Shown: positions 26,663-34,665, counted from the stretch's first letter. The stretch: 64,000 bases of DNA from Methanosphaerula palustris E1-9c (GCF_000021965.1 NC_011832.1:558001-622000), one strand, 5' to 3'. The notes: generated by a model not told the origin, from the sequence alone. A program made the numbers and translations.

Positions 26663-27341
26663 AGACAAATCCCCCGAGAATTGCGCCGGCGACTGCTGAG
26701 GATCCGAGGATCAGGTTGTCGAGCGGAGTTGTCAGTCCGGTCAGTATGGTGTCACTCCCCATGAATCCGGCGAGCAGCGCAGCGGCACCGGCGCACCCGA
26801 TCAGGGCAAGGATCAGTGTTCTGAACTGCCGTTCGTATCGGATGAGTGGGGCAGGGGTCAGCGACCGTATCCATTCTCCCCTGTACCATGAGAAGAGGCA
26901 GATCAGGATCCCCGCAAAAAAGAGCCACTCGGTTGGGGTGGTCAGTTCGACCAGGAGCATGTGGAGGAAGAAGTCCGGGTATGACTGTTTGGTATACTGG
27001 CCGAGCAGTGGGTAGTACCAGAGTTCTGGCTGTGTCCACATCGCATCGAGGATCTGGTGGGAGAGGACGCCGACTCCGATTCCCATGAGCAGTGGTCCCT
27101 TTCTTCGAGAGATCAGCAGTCCGGCGATCAGAAACAGAATGAGGCAGAGGAGGAGGCTGTGGGTAAAGAGTCTGCCATTGTCGATCGTTGCTTTGAATAG
27201 CAGGTGACCGAGCGGCTTGTCGATCAGGTCCGGGAGCACGGCGCCGGCCATGCATGCAGCGACCAGGCGCCGATCCCCGAGTAGATCGGAGAGGACCAGT
27301 CCGAGGATGGTTCCCACAAAGAGGTGACAGAGGATCAGCAT
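26622..27341 (-). CDS. membrane-bound metal-dependent hydrolase (YdjM/DUF457-like)
   Basis: 239 residues, five to six membrane segments. Typical conserved acidic/His sites lie at the membrane face: GAVLPDLIDKPLGH (about 33-46), RLFTHSLLLC near 57-66, and GVLSHQILDAMWTQPE near 89-104. This is the pattern of the YdjM/LexA-regulated inner-membrane hydrolase family, whose substrate is unknown. The C-terminus is read antisense to the last 41 bases of the helicase gene. The substrate is unknown. Confidence 0.75.
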   Translation of the reverse strand: MLILCHLFVGTILGLVLSDLLGDRRLVAACMAGAVLPDLIDKPLGHLLFKATIDNGRLFTHSLLLCLILFLIAGLLISRRKGPLLMGIGVGVLSHQILDAMWTQPELWYYPLLGQYTKQSYPDFFLHMLLVELTTPTEWLFFAGILICLFSWYRGEWIRSLTPAPLIRYERQFRTLILALIGCAGAAALLAGFMGSDTILTGLTTPLDNLILGSSAVAGAILGGFVFRKRETRVEGWER

Positions 27342-27376
27342 GAAAAGAAAGGTGGGTCTGTTTCCCCTAAAGTCTT

Positions 27377-28549
27377 TCAGACTGAGTACTCTCTCATAAT
27401 CCGGGCATAGATCCTGGAGGCCGTTTCCAGTTGATCGATCGAGACCCGTTCGTCAATCGCGTGCATAGTGCTGATCTCGCCGGGTCCATACTCGACCACG
27501 TCGAACCCTTCCGGTCGCAGCGCCCTGGCATCGCTGGCAGCCCACTGGACGATCGGAATTGCTGGGGTGCTGTACTCGCTGCTGACGGCTCTGCAGACTG
27601 CTGTAGTTATCCGTGCATCTGCTGGGGTGAAACTTGGCTCTGCACTGCTCTGAATGGTCATGGTGGCGTTCTGGGCGTGCTCCTGGATACCCGTGACCAG
27701 TTGTTCGAGCCCACATCCCCAGGGGAGGCGGAGATCGAGTTCGAGCATGCACTGCTGGGCTACGATGTTCGCCTTCTCGCCCCCTTCGATCCGTCCGGGG
27801 TTGAACATCACCCGTCTGAGCACGTGACTGAGCCCCTGTATCGAGAAGGTCTCTTCCAGGACAGCCGTCGACTGATCGAGGATCTCGTCGAGAAGATCGC
27901 CGGCCTCGAACTCCTGTTCATGGACTTCGTCGAGGTATTTGAGGAGGTTCATCGCCTCCATGATCGCACTGACCCCCCTGTCGGGATACAGCGAACTGTG
28001 CCCGGGGTTCCCGGAGAAGTTCAGGGTCATCCTGCAGAGTCCTTTCTGGCCGATGCATGGATTCCTGGCTGGTGTCGGTTCGGCGATCACACAATCCATC
28101 GGGGAGAGGAGTCCTGCTTTGAGCAGGTGTCGGATTCCTTTACCACCGATCTCCTCATCACAGACGAAGGCCAGGTCCACGGGGGGTTCGAGCCCTTCCT
28201 CGATCACCGCGGCGAGGGCACTGATGACAGCCGCACAGCCGCCTTTCATATCGGTGGACCCCCGTCCCCAGATGAATCCTCCCACGCTATCCCCCTCGAA
28301 CGGGGGATAGGTCCACCCCTGATCGATTGCAGGAACCACATCCAGATGACCGCAGAAGAGGAGGGTGGCATCCTTCTGACTGGAGATGAGGTTGGCCTTT
28401 TTTGGCTCTTCGCCGGCGATCATGGACCTGACGCCGAGGCCTTCGAGCAGGTTTCTGATGTACTCAACGGCGTCCCGGGTATCCCCGGGTGGATTGTCTG
28501 TTCTGATCTGAACCAGCGAAGCACAGAGGTCGGCGGGATCGATCTGCAT
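27377..28549 (-). CDS. M20 family metallopeptidase (ArgE/DapE-like)
   Basis: Di-zinc amidohydrolase, 390 residues. Metal-binding FCGHLDVVP near 66-74, WGRGSTDMKGG near 93-103, and FVCDEEIGGKG near 127-137 with the catalytic Glu pair; a dimerisation domain lies between about 180 and 290; the C-terminal His is within YGPGEISTMHAIDE. It could be succinyl-diaminopimelate desuccinylase, acetylornithine deacetylase or a dipeptidase; sequence alone does not settle it. It begins 4 bp after the stop of the 168-residue unknown gene, so they are cotranscribed. Confidence 0.88.
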   Translation of the reverse strand: MQIDPADLCASLVQIRTDNPPGDTRDAVEYIRNLLEGLGVRSMIAGEEPKKANLISSQKDATLLFCGHLDVVPAIDQGWTYPPFEGDSVGGFIWGRGSTDMKGGCAAVISALAAVIEEGLEPPVDLAFVCDEEIGGKGIRHLLKAGLLSPMDCVIAEPTPARNPCIGQKGLCRMTLNFSGNPGHSSLYPDRGVSAIMEAMNLLKYLDEVHEQEFEAGDLLDEILDQSTAVLEETFSIQGLSHVLRRVMFNPGRIEGGEKANIVAQQCMLELDLRLPWGCGLEQLVTGIQEHAQNATMTIQSSAEPSFTPADARITTAVCRAVSSEYSTPAIPIVQWAASDARALRPEGFDVVEYGPGEISTMHAIDERVSIDQLETASRIYARIMREYSV

Positions 28550-28553
28550 GTAT

Positions 28554-29060
28554 TCAACCTGTCCTGGTCAAGAATTCGTTCAGCAGGGTTGAGAGCGATG
28601 CCTCGTCGTACAGACTCTTTAAAAATGCCTTCCCAAAGAACTCCTCGATGGCATCTCTGAAGAATCTGGCGGGTATTGGTGCCTTGCTATCTGGATTGAG
28701 GATGATCCGAAACGAACGGTAATGGGCAGGGTCGGCAGAGTCATAGATCATCTGCCAGAGCGTTGGCAATTTTTCAAAGGATTCCGGGTGCTCTACCTTG
28801 AGCCACTCGATAAAAGCCCCAAACCGTGGACGATCGCCTTTCTTCTCTTCATCGATCCGCCAGCGGAGGTACTCGCCGGCCATGATGTTCTTGGGCGACT
28901 GGATATTGTAGGCATAGGTCCCGAGGGTGTAGTCGAGGTGTGCCAGGGAGTCGATGAAGTAGAACTTCAGCACAGGGTGGAAGAGACCGATGTCCTGAAG
29001 GATCAGTGATTTCTGGTAGAGGTGTTGCAAGATCGCAACGTACTCGTTCTCTCTCTGCAT
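28554..29060 (-). CDS. unknown conserved-looking protein
   Basis: 168 residues, helical, rich in aromatic and acidic residues, no signal peptide or membrane segment. Not recognised. The frame has a credible start (ATG 29060, followed by MQRENEYVAILQHLYQKS) and its stop is 4 bp before the M20 peptidase ATG, which argues for a real gene in one operon. Stretches such as IDSLAHLDYTLGTYAYNI and LWQMIYDSADPAHYRS look like a structured all-alpha domain. Confidence 0.7.
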   Translation of the reverse strand: MQRENEYVAILQHLYQKSLILQDIGLFHPVLKFYFIDSLAHLDYTLGTYAYNIQSPKNIMAGEYLRWRIDEEKKGDRPRFGAFIEWLKVEHPESFEKLPTLWQMIYDSADPAHYRSFRIILNPDSKAPIPARFFRDAIEEFFGKAFLKSLYDEASLSTLLNEFLTRTG

Positions 29061-29131
29061 ATGCTCCTTATTGGCCGGAGACTGATAAATTAATTATGCT
29101 GCCGGGCGTTGCCCTGTTGAAAAAAAAAGGA

Positions 29132-29299
29132 TTAGAATCTTGGCTTTCTGTGCTTTGGAAGGCAGTCCCTGCAATAAACCGGTCTGTCCTGTGTTGGCTT
29201 GAACGGAACCTCGCACTCTTTTCCACAGTCTGAACAGATCGTTTTTGTCATTTCTCGTGGCCCAAAGTTCCTTGGACCTCCGAATCCTCTTTCGCTCAT
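29132..29299 (-). CDS. CxxC-x17-CxxC zinc-ribbon protein
   Basis: 55 residues (MSERGFGGPRNFGPREM at the start). Two CxxC pairs, CSDC (22-25) and CRDC (43-46), are separated by 17 residues, which matches a known small putative DNA/RNA-binding zinc-ribbon family. The Gly/Arg/Phe-rich N-terminus and basic C-terminus (KHRKPRF) fit nucleic-acid binding. A perfect 18-bp palindrome lies ten bases upstream of its ATG. Function is not known. Confidence 0.85.
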   Translation of the reverse strand: MSERGFGGPRNFGPREMTKTICSDCGKECEVPFKPTQDRPVYCRDCLPKHRKPRF

Positions 29300-29309
29300 G
29301 ATTTACTCT

Positions 29310-29327
29310 TACAGAATTTATTCTGTA
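29310..29327. promoter_or_regulatory. 18-bp perfect palindrome before the CxxC gene
   Basis: TACAGAAT-TT-ATTCTGTA, an 8-2-8 inverted repeat ten bases upstream of the ATG at 29299. On the minus strand its centre (GAATAAATTC) is AT-rich, so it covers the transcription start or the leader. A likely repressor operator; the binding protein is unknown, and the small zinc-ribbon protein itself is a candidate. Confidence 0.5.
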
Positions 29328-29395
29328 TTAGAACCTACGTTCCTCTGGTTAATAATGGTATGTATTGAATCTAGCCGGTTTAAAAAGGAGATGTA

Positions 29396-29469
29396 TGGGC
29401 TCGCTGAGATTCGAACTCAGGACCTCCGCCGTGTGAAGGCGACGTCATAACCAACTAGACCACGGGCCC
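29396..29469 (-). tRNA. tRNA-Val (CAC)
   Basis: Cloverleaf on the minus strand: acceptor GGGCCCG with CGAGCCC and discriminator A, anticodon stem TCGCC/GGCGG... with loop TTCACAC, T arm CTGAG TTCGAAT CTCAG. All acceptor pairs are regular except position 5 (C) opposite 68 (A). CCA is not encoded. It follows tRNA-Gly after three bases, so both are cut from one precursor. Confidence 0.93.
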
Positions 29470-29472
29470 GAA

Positions 29473-29543
29473 TGCATCGACCGGGAATTGAACCCGGGCT
29501 ATTGGCTTGGAAGGCCAAAGTCATGCCACTAGACCATCGATGC
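29473..29543 (-). tRNA. tRNA-Gly (TCC)
   Basis: Cloverleaf on the minus strand: acceptor GCATCGA/TCGATGC, anticodon stem TTGGC/GCCAA with loop CTTCCAA, T arm CCGGG TTCAATT CCCGG, 71 bases with discriminator A. CCA is not encoded. First gene of a Gly-Val tandem. Confidence 0.95.
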
Positions 29544-29618
29544 GATGTGCCTTTCATATATGGCACGCTGCGTTATTATTCTTTTCCCATTGTATCTGTA
29601 AAATTGAGGGGGTGTACC

Positions 29619-30494
29619 TCAGTACCCCTTCATTTCATCCTCGATCGCTTCGAGTGCAGCGATACGCTTCTCAAGTGGGGGGTGGGTCGAGAAGAGCTGT
29701 TGCAGGGTCGAAGTCGAGAGGACCGGGAGGATGAAGAAGGCGTTGGCCCCTTCGATCTCTCGCTGCTTCTCCGGAGAAACCCGGGAGATTCTGCCGCTGA
29801 TCTTCTCGAGTGCAGAGATCAGAGACTGGGGGTTCTGAGTGATCAGGGCACTGCCCCGGTCGGCTGCAAACTCCCGGTAGCGAGAGAGTGTCCGAATCAG
29901 GATGGTGCTGATCACCCAGACGATGATCGCAACGATCCAGGCGATCAACCATGGGTTTCCTTCTCTTCGGTCGCCCAGGCTCATGAAGATTCCATTCTGC
30001 ATGATGATCGAGGCGATCATCCCGATGAACGAGGCGATAGTCAGGGTCAACATATCCCGGTTCTTCACGTGGCTCAGTTCATGGGCCAGCACGGCTTCGA
30101 GTTCCTTGGGTGTGAGGAGCTGGTAGATCGAATCGGTCACGGCGACGACTGCATGGCGAGGGGACCGTCCGGTCGCGAATGCGTTCGGGACGGGGCTTGG
30201 CATGATGGCGATTCGCGGCATGGGCAGATCCGCCGTGGCACAGAGGCGGCTGACCATCTGGTGGAGTTCCGGGTACTCATCTGCATCGACTACCCTGGCC
30301 CGAGTGCTCATCAGCACCAGTTTGTCAGAGAAGAAATACTGGATGAATGCTATGCCTACTGATATGATGACCAGCCAGCCCAGACCGACGCCGAGCGCGG
30401 AGAGTATACTGATAAAGACCAGGTAGATGATGAACAGGAGGAACATCGTCAGCCAGACTCTCATGGTGAGTCCAAGGTCACGCTGCCATTTCAT
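29619..30494 (-). CDS. htpX: M48 family zinc protease HtpX
   Basis: Membrane-embedded heat-shock protease for misfolded membrane proteins. 291 residues: two N-terminal helices (MFLLFIIYLVFISIL and GWLVIISVGIAFIQYFF), zinc site LAHELSHVKNRDM near 139-151, two further helices, then the third ligand in REFAADRGSAL. The C-terminus ends STHPPLEKRIAALEAI, typical of HtpX. A 23-bp AT-rich palindrome touches its start codon. Confidence 0.95.
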   Translation of the reverse strand: MKWQRDLGLTMRVWLTMFLLFIIYLVFISILSALGVGLGWLVIISVGIAFIQYFFSDKLVLMSTRARVVDADEYPELHQMVSRLCATADLPMPRIAIMPSPVPNAFATGRSPRHAVVAVTDSIYQLLTPKELEAVLAHELSHVKNRDMLTLTIASFIGMIASIIMQNGIFMSLGDRREGNPWLIAWIVAIIVWVISTILIRTLSRYREFAADRGSALITQNPQSLISALEKISGRISRVSPEKQREIEGANAFFILPVLSTSTLQQLFSTHPPLEKRIAALEAIEDEMKGY

Positions 30495-30515
30495 ACTTAT
30501 AAAATATATAAGTAT
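30493..30515. promoter_or_regulatory. AT-rich 9-5-9 palindrome at the htpX start
   Basis: ATACTTATA, five bases, TATAAGTAT; it overlaps the first bases of the htpX start codon on the minus strand. It is too close to the ATG to be an ordinary TATA box for htpX, so it may be an operator for stress control, or a promoter element serving the opposite direction. Confidence 0.4.
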
Positions 30516-30680
30516 ATTCAGTTAAATGGATCGTTGGGGGCAGATCTCCCTATAACCCTGCATCTGGGTGTCTTCTGTCAGATACGTACTCCTTGCAGGG
30601 CGTCTCTCTTCTCCACGAGTACTCTGGATCTCTTCAGGAGATCGTATACCTTTTATTTCGAATACATGCTATCCATACTT

Positions 30681-31331
30681 ATGGTAGATGTCGAACCTGA
30701 AGCGCTGGCTGATGTGGCATATGGGATCTTTGAGATCGTGCTGAACAGGGATCTCCGTGCAGCCGGCCGGCCGCTCTTCAAACTCGTTGAGGAGCAGGTC
30801 GACTTTGCAGATGACTTCTCCCGAATCTTCACCGAATTTTCTGATGAATACCCGTTACTGGCCGAGGCTCTCCTCGAACGGTCCCTGACTCCTGGTGCTA
30901 TCTATGCGATGCTCTGTGCTGGCGAAGGGGTGGTTCCGACCCGGACCACCCAGATGTACTGGATCGTTCTTGACGCCCCACAGGGCCGGCCTGAAGCGGT
31001 GGATGATGAACAGGCAGGCAAGTGGCTGATCTTTCTTGAGAAGGACCGGGTTGATGAAGCCTGGAAGTGTGTGCGCGATATGACTGCTGAGGGAATCCTG
31101 GGGATCTCGGCCAAGGTCAGTACGGCTAAACCGAACCCCGATGCCCGCGACGATCGCTTTGTGATCTACGTTTATACGCCTGACTGGCAGAATGAAGGGG
31201 ATGTGATGCGAGTTCGTGAGGAACTGCGCAGTGCAGGTTTTGTCGACAGGCTTGGCTATAAGCGGAACCTTGAGACATTTCGGGGTGAATATAGTAAAAA
31301 AGGGAAGAAAGTTACCTATTATAGCAGTTGA
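30681..31331 (+). CDS. DUF1917 protein (Bles03 / phosphothreonine-lyase-like fold)
   Basis: 216 residues from ATG 30681 (MVDVEPEALADVAYGI). The C-terminal part, from about 100, has the DUF1917 pattern: MYWIVLDAP, then KWLIFLEKDRVDEAWKCVRD, GILGISAKVSTAKPNP and RFVIYVYTPDW. This eIF4E-like fold is found in archaea and eukaryotes (Bles03) and is annotated by similarity as a putative phosphothreonine lyase domain; its biological role is not established. The N-terminal 90 residues are helical and acidic. CTTTTATTTCG near 30649 gives a TATA box with a start site just before the ATG; the open frame extends 49 codons upstream but would start within the promoter. Confidence 0.75.
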   Translation: MVDVEPEALADVAYGIFEIVLNRDLRAAGRPLFKLVEEQVDFADDFSRIFTEFSDEYPLLAEALLERSLTPGAIYAMLCAGEGVVPTRTTQMYWIVLDAPQGRPEAVDDEQAGKWLIFLEKDRVDEAWKCVRDMTAEGILGISAKVSTAKPNPDARDDRFVIYVYTPDWQNEGDVMRVREELRSAGFVDRLGYKRNLETFRGEYSKKGKKVTYYSS

Positions 31332-31478
31332 TTAGGCCTTTCGTTCCTTGTTCTTGGGCCGCAGGTTCTGGTATCCGCACTTGCGGCAGGTGGTTGCACG
31401 TACTGCATTCCTTGCATTGCAGCGCATACAGATCTTCACATTGAGTAAACGTTCTTCTGCTTCAGGAAATTTGCCCAT
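31332..31478 (-). CDS. rpl40e: large-subunit ribosomal protein eL40
   Basis: 48 residues: [12 protein letters not shown], then a four-Cys zinc ribbon, CMRCNARN and [12 protein letters not shown]. Archaeal L40e lacks the ubiquitin fused in eukaryotes. The start at 31478 matches the family; the upstream extension in the open frame has no similarity. It lies at the end of the minus-strand superoperon with about 70 bp of AT-rich spacer behind rdgB, and may have its own promoter. Confidence 0.95.
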   Translation of the reverse strand: MGKFPEAEERLLNVKICMRCNARNAVRATTCRKCGYQNLRPKNKERKA

Positions 31479-31550
31479 TCTATATACTCCACTCTGTAAG
31501 TCTACAATATTGTGTTCTGGTTTCACTTAACAGTTTTGTAGGATAACTGC

Positions 31551-32108
31551 TCAGTCCCCTGCTGGTTCCTCTGTTCTGATGATCCACGTCCGGAACGCAT
31601 CGAGCGCCCTCGCGCGGTGGGAGATCATACTCTTCTCATTGAGAGGGATCTCTGCGAGTGTCCGCCCCTCATAGAGGAAGATCGGGTCATACCCAAACCC
31701 ATCTCTCCCTCTGGGCGAAACGACAGTCCCTTCGATAATCCCGGGGAAGGACTTGACTCCCTCTGCCGAGGCATAGGCGATCACCGTCTCGAAGTGGGCC
31801 CTGCGGTCGGTCACACCGGCCATCAACTTCAGGATCCCCCGGTTTCCGATCGTCTCGAAGACATACGCGGCGTTTGGGCCGGGAAACCCGTTCAGCGCAT
31901 CGATGAAGAATCCTGTATCATCGACGATCAGGGGGCGTTGGAGTGTTCGGTACGCATACCTGGCCTTCTCCTCTGCGATCTCCCTGACCTTTGGGAACCG
32001 GTATTCCGGGATCTCCAGGCTCACATGTTCGACCTCTGCGATCCCGGAGAAGAAGGCGGCGACCTCCCCTGCTTTGTGTACATTGCTGGTGACGACGATC
32101 AGTTTCAC
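31551..32108 (-). CDS. rdgB: XTP/dITP pyrophosphatase (RdgB/HAM1)
   Basis: House-cleaning enzyme that hydrolyses non-canonical purine triphosphates (ITP, XTP). 185 residues: VTSNVHKAGEVAAFF (6-20), VDDTGFFIDALNGFPGPNAA near 62-81 with the metal-binding Asp, GRDGFGYDPIF near 133-143, and EKSMISHRARAL near the end. The ATG overlaps the kae1-bud32 stop in an ATGA quartet (32105-32108), so it is coupled to that gene. Confidence 0.96.
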   Translation of the reverse strand: MKLIVVTSNVHKAGEVAAFFSGIAEVEHVSLEIPEYRFPKVREIAEEKARYAYRTLQRPLIVDDTGFFIDALNGFPGPNAAYVFETIGNRGILKLMAGVTDRRAHFETVIAYASAEGVKSFPGIIEGTVVSPRGRDGFGYDPIFLYEGRTLAEIPLNEKSMISHRARALDAFRTWIIRTEEPAGD

Positions 32109-33664
32109 AGATATCTCCCCCGATGTATGATCTCCTCCTCCCGTTCGATTACCTCGGCGGCTCCGTCAAAGGTGGCGGTGTATCCTTTAATGAATGCTGC
32201 TCTCAGGGGTGCTGCTTCGCTGGTGGTACTCTGGAGGGTCTGGAAGAGCACATGGAGGTCGACACCTCTGTTTTCGATCTCGTGGGTTGCATGGGCTAGT
32301 CCGAAATCGATCAGCACGCATTCCTGATCCCTGATGATCAGGTTGGAGGTGGTCAGGTCGCCATGGACGATTCCGGCGGTGTGAAGCCGGCCTATAGCTT
32401 CTCCTGTCAGGGTCAGGTTCTCCCTGGTCAGGACCTCCTTCAACTGCTGGCCTCTGATCTCTTCCATTACGATTGTATCCCGGGTGATGTCTCGGATCAC
32501 CGGCGTCGAGACCCCCCCTGACCTGGCCTGCACGATCAGTTTCGCCTCGGCACGGGTCCGTTCGGTGAGCAGCCGGTGATCGAGTCCGGGCATCCGGTAG
32601 CGCTTGCTGGACCTGCACTTGGTGGCTTCATGTCCGTTCAGGGTCACCACGGCCTCGGCCCCCTGGTTTGTGGGACCTGTTGTGCGGCTCTCTCTCTCTC
32701 CGCTGCGCCAGGTGACCGTCACCTCATCCGACCGGAAGTTCGGGTTGACGGTGGAGTCGGAGAGCGGCAGGGGGTCTCCGTGGGAGAGCATCAGCCGGCC
32801 GGTGTAGGCGATCATCGCCCCGTTATCTCCGAGGAAGGTGTTCTCCGGAACATAAAACGATGCCCCCCGGTCCTCGCACATCGTCCGAAGCATCTGCTGC
32901 AGCCGCCGGTTTGCTCCGACTCCGCCGACCAGCAGTACTTCGTCCTTCCCGGTCTGGGCCAGCGCCCGCTCGGTCACCTCGACGCACATGGCGAAGGCAG
33001 TCTCCTGCAGGCTGAAGCAGACGTCTTCAAGGGAGTCTCTACTCTCCTTTGCAGCGCTGACCAGCCCGGAGAAGGCGAGGTCCATCCCCTTCACGGTGTA
33101 GGGGAGATCGATGTAACTCCCTTTAACTGCGAATTTTTCGATCAGTGGGCCCCCGGGGTGGGGCAGGTTCTTACTCCTGGCGAACTTGTCGAGGGCATTC
33201 CCGATGCCGATGTCCAGAGTCTCCCCGAAGATCCGGTACCGGTTGTTCAGGTAGCCGATCACCTGTGTGTTCGCTCCGCTCGCATAGAGGACGATCGGGT
33301 CCTCGCAACCGGTGGTAAACCTCCCGATCTCCACATGTGCCACACAATGGTTAACTCCGATCAGGGGAAGGTTGCGGGCCACGGCGAGCGCCCTGGCTGC
33401 GGTGGCGACGGTGCGGAGGCATGGGCCAAGGCCCGGACCCTGGGAGAAAGCGATCCCCTGGAGATCGTCTGCTTCATCGAGCACCTTGCCGATCACGCTG
33501 GCTGCAACTGAAGCATGGTGCTGGGCAGCCTCGCGCGGATGGATCCCCCCGGTGGGAGGCCTGTATGGATCCGACTCTAATGCGCAGAGATGATCGTTGA
33601 AAAGTGCGGCACTGAGGTTCCAGGCTGTTCCCTCAATGCCCAGTACCTGCCCGGAAAAAGGCAT
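32105..33664 (-). CDS. Kae1-Bud32 fusion (tRNA t6A synthase / KEOPS kinase)
   Basis: Bifunctional KEOPS core protein of 519 residues that makes N6-threonylcarbamoyladenosine at position 37 of ANN-decoding tRNAs. Kae1 domain (1-325): metal-binding NHCVAHVEIG near 106, YASGANTQVIGY, GNALDKFAR, LLVGGVGANRRL and the last ligand in GDNGAMIAYTG. A linker of about 25 residues leads to the Bud32 kinase domain (about 350-519): GAEAVVTLN, AKLIVQA-type lysine segment, HGDLTTSNLII (catalytic loop, Asp) and LIDFGLAH (DFG). The fusion is common in euryarchaea. Confidence 0.97.
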   Translation of the reverse strand: MPFSGQVLGIEGTAWNLSAALFNDHLCALESDPYRPPTGGIHPREAAQHHASVAASVIGKVLDEADDLQGIAFSQGPGLGPCLRTVATAARALAVARNLPLIGVNHCVAHVEIGRFTTGCEDPIVLYASGANTQVIGYLNNRYRIFGETLDIGIGNALDKFARSKNLPHPGGPLIEKFAVKGSYIDLPYTVKGMDLAFSGLVSAAKESRDSLEDVCFSLQETAFAMCVEVTERALAQTGKDEVLLVGGVGANRRLQQMLRTMCEDRGASFYVPENTFLGDNGAMIAYTGRLMLSHGDPLPLSDSTVNPNFRSDEVTVTWRSGERESRTTGPTNQGAEAVVTLNGHEATKCRSSKRYRMPGLDHRLLTERTRAEAKLIVQARSGGVSTPVIRDITRDTIVMEEIRGQQLKEVLTRENLTLTGEAIGRLHTAGIVHGDLTTSNLIIRDQECVLIDFGLAHATHEIENRGVDLHVLFQTLQSTTSEAAPLRAAFIKGYTATFDGAAEVIEREEEIIHRGRYL

Positions 33665-33670
33665 TCTGGT

Positions 33671-33826
33671 CTATTTTCTAAATTCAGTATAGCCGCACTT
33701 GCCGCATGCGCTGCGGTCCTTGTGCTCTGCCATGATCACGCCAGCCCCACACCGGGGACAGTAGCGCTTGTTCAGTGTCACACCTGATCCTTCGACCTTG
33801 AAGTATGCACTTCGCTTGTCTGCCAT
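33671..33826 (-). CDS. rps27ae: small-subunit ribosomal protein eS31 (S27ae)
   Basis: 51 residues, MADKRSAYFKVEGSGVTLNK then a zinc ribbon with CPRCG (23-27) and CGKCGYTEFRK (41-51). It lies 2 bp behind S24e, the usual archaeal order S24e-S27ae-Kae1. Start ATG 33826 has GGAGG six bases upstream (GGAGGCCTGATC), a strong ribosome site. Confidence 0.96.
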   Translation of the reverse strand: MADKRSAYFKVEGSGVTLNKRYCPRCGAGVIMAEHKDRSACGKCGYTEFRK

Positions 33827-33828
33827 GA

Positions 33829-34125
33829 TCAGGCCTCCTCTTCTTCCTTCTTGGGTTCTCCTCTGTTCAAGAGATAGGACCGTTCTGTTCTCTGTCTCCC
33901 CTCTTCAGTATCATAGATGCGCATGAAACCGTCCAGCTGCATCCTTCCGTATCCGGTCCGAAGCGAGTCCAGGACCACAAGGTTTTCATTGATATTGTTG
34001 AGTGCACAGAGTTTGCCCCTGATCTCTTTGCGTGAAGGGGTTGCGCCGTCATAGGTGAGGATAAACCGGAGTTCTCTCCTGCCTAACAACTCATTCCGTG
34101 TATCACTGGTGATCTCAAATTCCAT
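33829..34125 (-). CDS. rps24e: small-subunit ribosomal protein eS24
   Basis: 98 residues, MEFEITSDTRNELLGRRELR, with the family core DGATPSRKEIRGKLCA and GYGRMQLDGFMRIYD. The acidic C-terminal tail (PKKEEEEA) is typical. Upstream is a 54-bp gap with a strong TATA element, so it can be transcribed apart from the genes before it. Confidence 0.96.
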   Translation of the reverse strand: MEFEITSDTRNELLGRRELRFILTYDGATPSRKEIRGKLCALNNINENLVVLDSLRTGYGRMQLDGFMRIYDTEEGRQRTERSYLLNRGEPKKEEEEA

Positions 34126-34163
34126 CGATATCCTCTAATTATTAGAAACGAGTTTATTTAAAA
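34126..34163 (-). promoter_or_regulatory. internal promoter for eS24
   Basis: TTTTAAATAAA on the minus strand (34163-34153) is a consensus archaeal TATA box about 30 bases before the eS24 ATG. Start-site spacing predicts a very short leader holding GAGGATATC. It gives the S24e-S27ae-Kae1 part independent expression inside the superoperon. Confidence 0.6.
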
Positions 34164-34179
34164 CATAGGGCTCTTCTGA

Positions 34180-34665
34180 TCAGACCTGTTCGAAGAGGGC
34201 CAGCATCTCGCGGGCCCGTTCTTTTGCCTGCTGATCGACGGTGCAGAGCACCGCTCCTTCTCCAGGCTGCCCATACAGGAGAAAGCCGCCATCTGGCACC
34301 GCCAGAATCACTGGGAGCACAGCAAGGTCTTCCTCACCTTCCACCACGATCAGGGCCGGCGGATTCGCCGCCGCATCCCCGATGGCAGCGATCAGTTCGT
34401 CGGTGATTGCTCCTGCCGGGTTCTTCACCAGGATCTGCCTGGCCTGATGGAGCAACGCCGGGGGGCATGGAAGGCGGCGGGTATATCCATCGATGATCGC
34501 GATCGCAGGGAGGATGCCTGCAGCAAGGATGTTTGCCGTGACCACGTCCCCTACCGTGTAGATCGCTCTTCCAGCGAGGTGAGGTAGGACCATGCTGAAC
34601 TCAGGATAGAGCGTTCCGAACGGGTTCCGAAAGAGTGCCCGGTGCTCGTCCGGCAACCTGAGCAT
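34180..34665 (-). CDS. GTP-dependent dephospho-CoA kinase (DUF359)
   Basis: Last step of coenzyme A synthesis in archaea, using GTP (activity established for the Thermococcus member of this family). 161 residues from ATG 34665 ([17 protein letters not shown]), which overlaps the spt4 stop as TGATG. Conserved segments: [12 protein letters not shown] near 40, IIDGYTRR near 62, [10 protein letters not shown], and [12 protein letters not shown] near 110-121 followed by [10 protein letters not shown]. The open frame upstream of 34665 lies in spt4 and is not part of the protein. Confidence 0.92.

Noticed and set aside
27431-28660. 409-codon open frame on the plus strand
   Set aside because: It is wholly antisense to the M20 peptidase and the gene before it, whose motifs are clear; the translation has no family features. 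A by-product of GC-rich codon use.
29472-30362. 296-codon open frame on the plus strand
   Set aside because: Runs through tRNA-Gly and antisense to htpX; not protein-like.
32576-33511. 311-codon open frame on the plus strand
   Set aside because: Antisense to the Kae1-Bud32 gene, no ribosome site, no recognisable domain.
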